DNA from: Acanthornis magna
Taxonomy: Eukaryota; Chordata; Aves; Passeriformes; Acanthizidae
NCBI GenBank assembly: GCA_036785705.1
Contig: JAWUZG010000032.1
Location: forward strand, 10,682,001 to 10,746,000
Direction of reading: 5' to 3'
DNA length: 64,000 bases
Part shown: piece after piece, positions 41,220 through 51,600 of the stretch
Layout of the letters: the number at the start of each line of letters is the position of its first letter
How positions within the stretch are numbered: position 1 is the first letter of the stretch
Notes under the pieces: model-generated
What the model was told of the DNA's origin: nothing
Databases searched by the model: none
Seen by the model: only the letters and a program-made list of their open reading frames with translations
Translations under genes and position numbers: made by a program

Positions 41220-41335
41220 CTAATCAAATTACTTGAAAGATGAAACCATTCTTTTTCTCCTTCTTTCAGGTTATAAAACAATGTATACAGCTTGTGATGG
41301 CATAATAGCTCAAATAAAAGCTGGAAAAGGTAACT
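41220..41335 (+). other. Exon-like segment: strong acceptor, 60-nt body (41270-41329), fair donor
   Basis: A CCTAATC branch-point-like motif (from 41219) lies about 45 nt before TTCTTTTTCTCCTTCTTTCAG, a strong polypyrimidine tract and acceptor ending at 41269. The 60-nt body ends AAAG and is followed by GTAACT, a fair donor. One frame is open through the body (starting at the third base, YKTMYTACDG...), but KCNQ5 exon 1 leaves two bases of a split codon. Inclusion between exons 1 and 2 would therefore read TTA TAA and stop at once. The acceptor is also followed directly by GT. It may be a poison exon, a recursive-splicing exon, part of another transcript, or a chance pseudoexon. The peptide is not one I recognise. 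Confidence 0.3.
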
Positions 41336-43168
41336 GTTGAATTAAATGTTGCTGCAAGCAGCAAGCAAGTGAAGTCAGTGCCCAGTTTCTCAACAAGCTT
41401 CCAACATTTGCTACTACAGCCACTGTAGTGAAACAGCTTTGCCATACACTATTTTTGCATTATGCTCAAGGACTGAGCTTCTGGATGGATATTCTCCTTT
41501 CTTAAAATCTACTCAAAAGCTAATACATAAAGATTTTTTTTATTTGTTTGTATGTTTTGTTTCTTTGGCATTGGCAGTTTTTTTTCTGCAAGGAAGGAGG
41601 AGATAAATATTTCTGTGATAATTCTAATAAAATTTTTTAGAATTGTTTATTTTGTTGAAAAAGTTGGACCACAATCACTTTGGCTTTGATTAGTTTACTG
41701 TGGGAAGAAAACACAGTCCTCTGGGCTTTTTCCTTAATTCTCTGGGCCTAAATCTGGTTTTTCTCTAAGGGTAAAATCAGCCTTGCTGGATCTAATTCTA
41801 TTGCTATATTCACAAAAGTGATACTAATATTGGGCCTAGGGCTAGGTTTATCACAGGGAATTAGGTTTTGTGGTGTTTTTCTCAGTTGTCTGAACATTCT
41901 GATTTAACTTTTGACAGTGTGCATCCCTGTATCACCTTAGTGAGAAAAGAAATATGACAGTATAAGTTGCTTTTGCAGGAAAAATATCTGTAGTCCATCA
42001 GAAGCAACTTTGGGCATGCATTTTTTCCATTCAGTGTCATATGTACTTCAGCCAGTATAAATTTCAGAGGGACCGTTTAAATGGTGACATTGACAGAAGG
42101 GTGGGATTCAGCTCAAGTCTAAGATATCTTATTAACATGCATGTAGTTGTCTGGAGCACTTTGTTCTGTTGCCTAAAATGAGGGCATGTCCTGACATTTG
42201 GAACGTCCTAAAGTGTCTTAAACATCTATGTGGCATTGATAGCTCTGACGCATGATCTCTAGGAGCCTTTCAGCCTTCTGTTGCAGTAGCTGGAGGCTGA
42301 AAATACGTAAGGTATGACACTAGCAACAGAATTACCTCTGGGTGGGTAAGCTCACCATGCAGACTTGGTCATGCATATTCAGCTAGCCAGAAGATCGAGT
42401 TGGTTCACCTGAAGGTCTGCTTCAAGGACTGAAGTTCTCCAAAATAAACAATCTAGCACCAAGAAACCCTGGGATATCCAATCCTTAAGCATGGCACTAG
42501 CATGTGAGTTGTCCACCACAAAAACGAGCTCTGATCTCATCCATGTCTAACAAATTGGAATACATTTGTAGTAACTGAGACACTGTTGATTTATTTACTG
42601 TGTATTTATTGCCATTTAAGCATGATATCTGGAACTCTATCTTCTGATCTCAATTGTATAATTCAAGATCTTGATGGTTTATTTTTTAATTATCTATCTG
42701 ACTTGTTTCTTGCTGATACTACACAGAGGAGTCTTAAACAGAAATCTGAATAGATAAGAAAAATTGTGCCCCAAGGTATATCTTTCATTGAGTCGTGTTT
42801 GATCCACCTGCCAAAAAATCTTTCCATTTAAGAAAATGTCCAGGAGGAATACTGTAGGTCTATATCTACTTTGAGACATCATGCTTAATAATAATAGCAA
42901 TAATCAGACATATACTTGCAATAAAGATGTCTGCTTATAAATTATTCAGAATTTTTACAGACAATAGAGAGACCCTTTAAGGCTTTAACATTGGCACAGG
43001 GTTTAAGAGAACAGGCAGAAGAAACTAAGCAGATTTATCAAAGATGAACGCATCAACAGATATTAAATACAAAAATACTGTTCCTGGTGTTGGAAGTCTC
43101 TGTCCTGCACTACAGTCTAAGGAATTATTCCATACGCTTCCCTGATTCTCATACCCTAACCTGAATTG

Positions 43169-43209
43169 CTGCGGCTCTCTTTCTGAGAGCTTTCAGACAG
43201 AAAGCGCAG
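43169..43209. repeat. Hairpin with 12-bp arms and one 5-nt bulge
   Basis: CTGCG (43169-43173) and CTTTCTG (43179-43185) pair exactly with CAGAAAG (43198-43204) and CGCAG (43205-43209). The left arm carries the bulge GCTCT and the loop is 12 nt. Confidence 0.8.
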
Positions 43210-46200
43210 ATGGAGTTTGGCTGGGACCTGCCATTGCTCTTATGCAAAACAGTTAATTTTCTAATTCTTAACTTAAAATCTAAAACTTACTAAGCATACT
43301 TCATATGAAAAATACCTGCTCAGGGCACCATAGCCAGCTAACCAAGCTGCAGACGTCTGTGTTGGAGTTGCCAAAAGGTGAACCCTCCACCTCATGTTTC
43401 GAACATGAAAAGACAGTTAACATAGACTTAAAAATAACTGAATTTTACTACAGTTTAACTGGTGGCAATAAAGATCAAAATGAAGAGTGAAGGTTACCTG
43501 AATAATTGATGATTCCTGCATTCTTGTACACATAGAACAGGATACCTATTGTTTATTTTCTTTCTGTAGCAAAAATATATTCCTTGGTAAAGGTATTACA
43601 CTTTATTGTAAGTATACATATAGAAGTCATCAAATTATGATTTGCATCAGTAATATAATAATCATATATGAGATATCAGGAATTTCTGATATGTCAAATT
43701 GCTAAGTAAGGCAGTCAGGAGAGTTACCTAAACAAACCATTGTTACTAGTCTTGCACCAAGGAAATTACTCTGAAACTCACAATGGAGTCTCCTCCTGTA
43801 GGATACATCATTCCTTTTTTTCTGGAAAAACTTTGAAGTTGGTTGTGCTGAAAAAGGATGTAAAGAATTCTCATTTGCTCTAAATTTGGAATTATGGATA
43901 ATGTGGAAAGGGTTTTTAGTTGTCATTTAGCTATTTTGCATCTCAGTATGAAGGAAAATCCTAATTTGCCTAGGGCTGGAATGGATTTCTTCCCTGGAGG
44001 AGTAAGACTTTTGGAATGAGTAGAGGGAGCATCAGTTTCTGCTAGAACAGAAATAGGTAAATTAATAATGTTGAGTTGAACCCAGCCAGATCATGGACCA
44101 ACTTTTCAAAAAGGCTCAGCACAAAGGATGGCTTGGATGCTTGGCTCCTCTTGCGCAGTAAAATTGCGTCTGACATCTGTTTAATACAACTACATGGAGC
44201 TTAGAAGGGCAAGCCTAAGGATTCAAGCTGCTAAGGAAACCTGCTGCCAATGCAGTGTGTGTGCTCATGTAGTTTATTAATCTTGTCAGTTGTTATTACC
44301 TTTTTATCTGGATCATGTTAACTTAAGATTTGTGTGTAACTCATGGAAAAGATAGGTTTTTGTTTTCTTTGTTCGGATATGAGAAGTCTGTTGGCATAAG
44401 TCTTCAAAGGCATTAAGTCAGTAGCATCATGGAAATTTGGCTATGTTTTGAGCACTTGAGTAGCTATAAAAATTAGACTAGGTTATTTTAACAGGCTATT
44501 GTTCCATAATCTAGCTCATCTTTCTTCCTATGTTTTTTTCTTTTTTCTTTTTATAACTTTCAAGTCATTTAAAACTACTTAGCTTTTATTCCAAAGTTCA
44601 GTAAATGCTGTTACTTAGTCTGTGAGACTTTGTAATTTCAACATTATATATCCACTAGATATGTCAACAGAACATAGAAACACAATCCAAACAGTGGAGA
44701 CCTTTGTATATGGAAGAGTACCACTCTGTAACAGAAAACTTCTCTGAGGTTTATTTTGTTAGAGCAAAATGAAAGAATTAAATACGCTTACACAACAGAG
44801 AACAAAACAGTAGAAAAAAATTGATTTTACCCTCTATTTCTTTTATTGCTCTGATTCAGTTACCCTGGATTGTTTATTTCCTGTTGGATGATCTCTTTGC
44901 TGTGGACCCTTGGCAAGTGTTCTACTGTCATTTATTCCTTACATTTCCTCTCTTGACCCTCCTGACAGGACTAGACACTTACATGTCCTAAAGCAAAGCT
45001 GTGACGAGCACCCATTCACACTCCCAGAAAGTTCTTCCCTGTACAATCTCACTACATTCACACTGAGTATTTTTACAATATTCCCCCTGAGAGACCTCCA
45101 TTCTCATCTTGCTGTCATTTTGGGGACAAAAAGTCTTGCCTTTGTCTCTTACTATCAAAAGTACTCTTTGCTCATGGAATGTGGAAAATCATTTTACTAC
45201 CACTTGAAATACTTGAGGATAATCTCTTTTGTTTTGGGGTTTGTTGCTGTTATGCAATATTATGCAAGAAACGGCTTAGGAATCATTTACGGTATTACAT
45301 TTTATATATTCTTAAATAAACCTCTGTTATATTTTGTGTCAATAATCAGTATTTTGTGTCATCATTTCCAGTACTATGCAACATAATATGCTACCTCTAG
45401 TTTCTTTTCAGTTTGTTTTCAAGGCTGTCTCAACAAGAGCATGGCCTAAAGATTTCTTGATGCTTGATTTGTCGAGGTTTTCAAAGTGAAAAATGAAGGT
45501 TTTTTGTTGGTTTTTTTTTATTGTTTTCTCAGCCCACACAGGGCCACTGTAAGCCTAATGCTATTCCCTGCACTCCATCTTCAGCTCAGTAGCATCAAGT
45601 GTCTCTTCACTGGGAGCTCCTCTCAGGGTAACACTCAGGTCTGGGAAGTGAAGCCAATGGTGTCTCACCCACACTGTTAATAACTTGGAGAGAATCCTGA
45701 AAAATAGAAAATGAACTGGAGAAAACACGGATTTGACGTCCTGAAATAATTTGGACTTGTGATTTTCTCTTAATGTCATATCTAAGCCTGTGATACTCCA
45801 TCCAAGACCGTGCTTCCTTTATGTGGAACACTTTGCAGACACACTTAGGGAACTGCAGCTTGCCTCCTCAATATCACTGTCTAAAGTCTCTTTTCTTTGA
45901 TTTAATACTGGAAAATGCATGTTTTAGCAATGGGAAGATATTTTAAGCTGCACAGTTCATTTCAATCACTCTTCTTAGGGGTGGTAGCCATCCTGTTTTA
46001 ACTATTATCAGTAATGTATCACAACTTTTATTGCACATTATTTACTGTGTGATACAAGTTAACATTCTTATTAAACTACAGTCAGACCATATTGTCATTC
46101 ATAACACCACATTTGAAATCCTCTAAATGTCTTTCACAGAAAAAAGAATAAAACTATTATCACGTTACTTGGGCTAGATTTTGAAAGAAGGTTATAGAAG

Positions 46201-47188
46201 GTGCAAAATTTGAGGAACTTCTGAAAAATCTCACTGACTACATATTTCCACCTTTTGCAGCTAAACATACTTCAAAAATGTTCCCTTAGGTTCTTAGCAT
46301 TTTTGTAGCCATTGCAACAGAAAGCTGAATCTTGGTTTCAGGCTTGATTCTGCACTGTTTCCATGCACACATTCCTTTAACTTCAAGGTTTGTCTTTCAT
46401 TGTTGACCCTTGTGTGCAAAAATATTTATTATTTCAAACATTAGAGGTTTCTAAAAACAGCTGGAAGCTTTACTAAGAAAGTAGCTTCCCTTCATAAACA
46501 AAGCTAATTAGTGCTGTACTGTATTTATCACTGCCTGTGATGTTATTCACAGCGCTGGAGCAGGGAGAGAGACATGGAAGTGCTGGCTGAAACTGTCCTC
46601 AGCATCTTCCTGAGACATTTACTCATTGGATATAAAGGTGTGTGATGTATCACCTTTTATTTCCTTTGGATTAATTTCTATTAACAGATTTGCAAGGACC
46701 AACAGTAGTGAGAAATGGCTCCTCTGTATTTTGATAGTCCACTGGTGTCATTGACCTACGAATTGACACTTAGTATAAGCTCCGGAATTTGCTGATTATG
46801 ATGCTTTTTTTTGCTTTTCCTGAATTTTCCATTTCATTGAAATTTTCATGCTTTTTCTTAGCATTTGTTAAAGATATTCTGTTTGGGTTTTTTTAAACTT
46901 CCTTTTCCTTAGGTGTTCAAAGAATGTCTGTGTGGTGACAAAGATAAACCTGCTACTCTTCTGTAAGAGATCCTTTGAGAAATTTATTTTAAATATTGTG
47001 TGGTAAATTGCATTCTTACACCTTAAAAATCTCAGATGAATTCAGTAGGAGCTTTTGTGGACACTCATGAGCTAGTTTTTATGCAGTCAACCTGGGAATG
47101 AGGGTAGTGTAATTGTGCCAGGCTGGAGCACAAGTATGAATTACACAGCCTGAGTGGAAAGCTGGGTGAATAATGGGACAGCTAGCCT

Positions 47189-47241
47189 GAGCTAACCCCT
47201 GTACTGCTTTGGCTGCACTTTGTCAGAGCACAGGTTAGCTC
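47189..47241. repeat. Inverted repeat GAGCTAACCCCTGT / ACAGGTTAGCTC
   Basis: The left arm at 47189-47202 and right arm at 47230-47241 are complementary apart from two extra C in the left arm, with a 27-nt loop. The surrounding 47100-47330 is less AT-rich than its neighbourhood and its GAGCTAACC motifs recall old hAT-type repeats seen in reptiles, though no terminal repeats or target duplication could be fixed. Confidence 0.7.
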
Positions 47242-47897
47242 GTTTAAAGCTGACTGTGGCAGGCTGACATACGCTGTGGTCCCACTGTGTCCTCACTCCT
47301 TTAGGTGCAATAAAGACCCATCTGTGCTATAGCGTACTGAAGTCAATACATGTTTCTCAACCAGATTTGTTATGAAGAATGCAGTTGATTTCCTTTCAGG
47401 AAATCTTAACCTCATTAATGTGGGCAGCAAAACTCTTCTTCGTTCTGGCAGGGATGGTATGTCACCCCACAAATGTGGTGCTCATGTTTTCGCATCTCTT
47501 AAAAAGGGTAGTGTATCAAGGAAAACTTCTGTGTATTGCAGTGGCAATCAGGAAGGCATCTGCTTATGTTAGGCCTTTTTCCTTACTAAGCAAATGGGAC
47601 AGAAAAAATTACATTCCTATGGCCTTGTGGTTGCTAAGGAAAATAACTCAGAATAATGTTTTTCTGTTGGACAAACTAAAATCTTATTAATTAGGGTATT
47701 TTCACAGTTAAATGTTCAAGAACTTGGTACGAACTCTGCTATGCGTCTCTGTTACTCAAAACAGGGCAATTGCTTCAGTCAAAAGTGAACACATCCAGTT
47801 GCTGATTAGTTACAACACGAGAATTGATGGCTTGTTTATCCAAATGTTACAAATTCTCTGGTTTTCAGTTTTCCTTTTGCGGTAGCTGTTGCCTCTG

Positions 47898-47939
47898 CTA
47901 TATAAATGCGGTTACCAAAATGTGGTAACTATATAAATG
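47898..47939. repeat. Hairpin flanked by 11-bp direct repeats
   Basis: CTATATAAATG occurs at 47898-47908 and 47929-47939. Between them GTTACC (47911-47916) and GGTAAC (47924-47929) form a 6-bp stem with a 7-nt loop. Both direct repeats include TATAAA. Confidence 0.85.
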
Positions 47940-48335
47940 AGGGAGAGAGCCTGTGGTGATACTGATGCAAAATATGCAAACAACTTCAGCTAAACATAGC
48001 TTTACCATAGTTTTGTTATATAAATGTCAACTTAAAATTAAATGTTATGGAAACATTTCTTTTATCTTTATGGACTCTACCAGCTGCACAGTTTTCTCAA
48101 GTACAGTTTACATTTATGATGTTGTTTAAATCTATCACATACATTCAACATGCACAGAAGAATTTTTTAAAAGCAAGCTGTTTGCATTTGTGCAGTAATT
48201 ACCTAAGGTCCAGCTTTAGTCTTCCATATGCAAGACAAGTTTCTGCTGACTCTAGGGGGACCGGGAGTCACTGAAGCTCTGAGCAGCAGTTTTTCAGAGA
48301 TTAATGAGCTGAAGACTTTTTATATTTGTGTGTTG

Positions 48336-48927
48336 CAGAACTATGGTATCCTGGGGTGCATTAGGAAGAGCATTGCCAGCAGGTCGAGTGAGGTAATCCT
48401 GCTCCTCTACTCAGCTCTAGTGAGCCAAATCTGGAGTTCTGTGTCCAGTTTGGGACTATCCAGGACACAGGAGACACAGGGCTCCTGAAACAGGTCAAGC
48501 AGAGGACTATGAAGGGGCTGGAGCATCTCCCATATGAGGAAGGGCTGAGAGAGTTGAGTCTGTTCAGCCGTGAGAAGAGATGCCCGAGAGGACCTCATCA
48601 CTGTCTATCAGTATCTGAAGGGAGGGTGTCAGAGCTCTTCCAGGCTCTTCCCAGTGGTGCCAAGCAACAGGACAAGAGGCAATGGGCAGAAACTGATGCA
48701 CAGGAAGTTCCACCTGAATGAGGAAGAATTTCTTTATTGTGCAGGTGACCGAGCAATGCCCAGATTGCCCAGAGAGCTTGTGGAGTCTCCCTTGCTGGAG
48801 ATATTCAGGAACAGTCTGGATACAATCCTGTGCACTGTGCTCTGGGATGACCCTGCTTGAGCAGGGATGTTGGATGACATGACCCACTGTGGTCTCTTCC
48901 AACCTGACCCATTCTGTGATTCTGTGA
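48336..48927 (+). mobile_element. CR1 LINE 3' fragment including the end of ORF2
   Basis: About 590 bp covering the last part of CR1 ORF2 and its 3' UTR. Broken frames still give recognisable pieces of the end of the CR1 reverse transcriptase polyprotein: GILGCIRKSIASRSSEVIL, then RGLEHL-type sequence at 48509, then YQYLKGG, RTRGNGQKL and RKFHLN at 48570-48860. At least two frame changes separate these pieces, so no protein is made. The element ends TTCCAACCTGACCCATTCTGTGATTCTGTG. It is a different subfamily from the copy at 1755-2211, judging by its 3' UTR. Confidence 0.95.
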
Positions 48928-49699
48928 CCCACACTGTATCATTATTTTACAAATCATGGGAAGATTTCACAGTGTATTTGCCAATTAGAGATTTTTTCCC
49001 CCTTGGGTATTTTGTAATGCCATGCCAAATTTTGCATTTTAGCCCCATTTTTCCTCCATATATCTGATATGAGACTTACCTAGGAACTGCAATAATATGG
49101 AAAAAGGACAGTTTTAAAATTAAATTGTATGACCCCAACCAGCTCCTTTTTATCAGGCAAGTTCTAAATATATTTTGAAATAGCAGTGTCCCTCTAAGTA
49201 ACAACAATATGCTATTGTTCCTGTGGTGCAAAGCAGAATTTTCAGGTACAGTTAGTACTATATGTTATATATACAATTATATACAGTTAAAGCATTTGAG
49301 TAGGTCAGCCTCCTAGTGTAGCTGTCTCTACTGAACAGATCTGGTCATGAAGCCACAGAAGGTGGCAGATGGAGATTATTCCAGACATATCACCTCACTG
49401 TGAGTCATGGAAAATAGACACCAGCATTCATTAATGCTGCAAACCTGCTTGGCCTTACATGGGCTGGGTTCAGTAGTCATTGGATTAGAATTTGGAAATC
49501 AGAGCTTGCTTCTGTTTGTAACTTCCCTAGTTCCTGAAAAAAAAGATTTTTTTTTCTGTAGCAAGGTACAATAAGGATTTTAAAAGTCAACATGAAAACA
49601 GAGCAAATTAACAGGAATGCTGATTGACAGCCACTCAATGCCACACAGAGGTGGCAACAGGGCAGGTTCTAAGGAGTAGGTTCGGGTGAACAAATGAAT

Positions 49700-49782
49700 G
49701 ACTAGGTCATCTTTAAGGTGCTTTTAAATCCAAACCATTCTGTGATTCTGTGATTCTATGATTCTATGGTTCTATGATTCTG
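49700..49782 (+). mobile_element. CR1 LINE terminus with expanded octamer tail
   Basis: A short CR1 3' end (TAGGTCATCTTTAAGGTGCTTTTAAATCC) is followed by nearly six tandem octamers at 49737-49782: ATTCTGTG twice, ATTCTATG twice, GTTCTATG, and a partial ATTCTG. CR1 copies usually carry two to four octamers, so the tail is on the long side. About 770 bp upstream lies the end of another + strand CR1. Confidence 0.9.
49737..49782. repeat. ATTCTRTG octamer array at a CR1 terminus
   Basis: 5.75 tandem octamers with G/A variation at the sixth base and one A-to-G change at the first base. CR1 insertion is primed from this short terminal repeat, so the array is part of the retrotransposon copy at 49700. 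Confidence 0.9.
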
Positions 49783-50064
49783 ATTAATGTTAGGTTTACA
49801 ACTGGAAGAAACAAACTCATTGCGGTTATTGGGGTAAGGAGGAATAGATATGAGAGAATAGCGCCAGGAGGATGAGGATGCTGACTATCCCAATGTCCCA
49901 GCTCACGAAGGCCACTTGTTCTTAACCTAGTAGATTGAGTGAGCAGGGGAAAAAATAATAAAACCATTTGATGTTTAGACTTTGAGGAATAATGTGATGC
50001 TCAGTGTTTCTTATGTAAGAATTTCAACTACATATTAAGAGAAAAAATATAACTGTGCAGACAG

Positions 50065-50235
50065 TCAGGTGTTGTACCAGGCTGTCCAGAGAGGCCACAG
50101 TCTCCTTCCCTGCAGACACTCACCACTCGACTGGACACGACCTTGAGCAAGCTGATGTAATTGAACTTGCTTTCTGCAGGGGCTTGACAAGAAAACTGCT
50201 GGAGGTCCCTTCCAGCCAACATAGGATTGTGATTT
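50065..50235 (+). mobile_element. CR1 LINE 3' fragment
   Basis: About 170 bp of CR1 3' end: CCAGGCTGTCCAGAGAGGCCA, CTCCTTCCCTGCAGACACTCA, CGACTGGACACGACCTTGAG, CTGGAGGTCCCTTCCAGCC, and a decayed terminus at ATAGGATTGTGATTTT. The ORFs overlapping it are by-products. Confidence 0.88.
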
Positions 50236-50695
50236 TTAGTAACTTCGTTTGCAAAAGAAAACAGTGGAGCTTCGGTTTTGTTTGAGATTAATATGCTGAT
50301 TTTAATAGACAGGTTCTCGGTTATTTATTTGCCTGTGATTGTCTGAGTTTGGTGATGCCCTGGGCATACTAAAATGCTATTTATTTTGTACAGTTTTATA
50401 TGAAGTTTTGACTAAGGGATCTCAAGTTGACAAGGGTTTCTGTTGTTGATTTGGTTGCTTTTTTTATCTGTCTGCTCTCATAGGAATTGATGGATACTAT
50501 TGCATGATTTTTCAGTTAAATCAAGATGCCCAGTCCTGCTCAGCGTTCATTCTTTAAAGCTACATAAATAATGGATCAAAAAATGTATGAAAAGAGCAGA
50601 ACTTGTTTTTTACACATAAATATATACAATGTTTTTGTCTTACCCCAAATCCACTCTTTCACTTGTCAGGCTTCCTGAGGAATCAGCGGACAGCC

Positions 50696-51252
50696 AGACA
50701 TGCATCTCTGTTGGAAGGAGAAAAACAGAGCTCTCACTACAAGGAGGTGCAGTCAGCTGGGGTATCTCAATTCAGAGCGATTCCTGACTGTCCTGGGAGT
50801 GCTCTGTCTGGGTTCCATACATAGCTTAAATCACTCCTAGCCTAGGAAGGACCAATTCTCAACTCTAACAAACTTCTCCTGTGCACTTGAGTTAATGTGT
50901 TAAAAAGACAGTTAAGAATTTAGACTCTCAGAGGCTCAGAATTTACAAAAGTTCTTCAGTGCCTACTTTGTAGTGATTTTTAATGTGAACCTTTATGAAT
51001 TGTAGGAGGCAAAATTAATGTGTATCTCAACTTCACATTGTTAATATAGGAAAATAACACTATTGTGTCTTATGATGGAATTGTCTGGACTGAGTACACC
51101 GAAGGGAATATTAGGCTGTGTTGGGAGTCACAGAGAGAGGTTCCCTTGGCTCTCATAGATACAGGAGTCATTCTTAGCTGAAATATACCAACTAACTGGA
51201 CCTCCTTGTAGTGACAGAGGTGTTTTCCTCCTTCTAGAAGAGATGCATGTCT
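50696..51252. repeat. Unexplained inverted repeat pair: arms 50696-50786 and 51162-51252
   Basis: The left arm begins AGACATGCATCTCT and contains CACTACAAGGAGGT. The reverse complement of the right arm begins with the same 14 bases and contains the same CACTACAAGGAGGT. By hand alignment the two 91-bp arms match without gaps at 71 of 91 positions (about 78%), pointing inward with a 375-bp spacer. Weaker similarity seems to extend some 20 bp outward. The arms do not resemble CR1, and CR1 copies lie outside at 50065 and 51465. It could be a non-autonomous DNA transposon with long terminal inverted repeats, or two opposite copies of another repeat. The ORF at 50603-50824 is not conserved between the arms and is not called. 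Confidence 0.85.
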
Positions 51253-51464
51253 GCCTGTTCCCTGGCTGTGGGAAGTTACAATCCTGTTTGCTAGTATGTT
51301 CCATGCAACTGCTGAAAGCTATTGCTTTGCATATTGAAGCTCCAAGAAACTGGCTTCAGCTGAGTGGTTAACAAGGGGATCTCCAGGGCTTCTTCTCCAG
51401 CCTTGGAAGTAGGCAGTGTTTGGCAGTATGTAGTCGCAATCATCCCTGATCAAAACATGTACAT

Positions 51465-51600
51465 GGAATCACAGAATCATGGAATGGTTTGGGTTGGAAG
51501 TGACCTTTAAAGACCATCTAATCCAATGCACCTGCTGTAGGCAGGGACACCTTCAACTAGAACAGATTGCTCAAGGCCATCCAGATTGGCCTTAAACACT
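51465..51600 (-). mobile_element. CR1 LINE 3' end, minus strand
   Basis: The fragment starts GGAATCACAGAATCATGGAATGG and continues GTTTGGGTTGGAAGTGACC, CCATCTAATCCAATGCACC and GCAGGGACACCTTCAACTAG. It breaks off near GGCCTTAAACAC. It is the reverse complement of the standard CR1 3' UTR and relatively well preserved. Confidence 0.93.

Larger units (their letters stand above)
16837..48335. other. Repeat-poor intronic block of about 31 kb
   Basis: No CR1, LTR or SINE was recognised by eye. The block holds the poly-T run at 20507-20519, the hairpins at 26947, 43169, 47189 and 47898, the tandem duplications at 30983, 32898 and 33722, the AGT/AAT repeat at 35301 and the exon-like segment at 41270. 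Two patches are less AT-rich: 29640-30020 (G-rich on the + strand) and 37740-38030. ORFs of 120-160 codons (29666-30028, 40719-41201, 44910-45386) have no recognisable domain and sit in such patches or within the range expected by chance. Confidence 0.6.

Noticed and set aside
44910..45386. 158-codon plus-strand ORF with hydrophobic stretches
   Set aside because: It has no recognisable family, the hydrophobicity follows from T-rich codons, and the length is near chance expectation.
48509..48860. Independent protein-coding genes
   Set aside because: The frames are pieces of the CR1 ORF2 C-terminus broken by indels.
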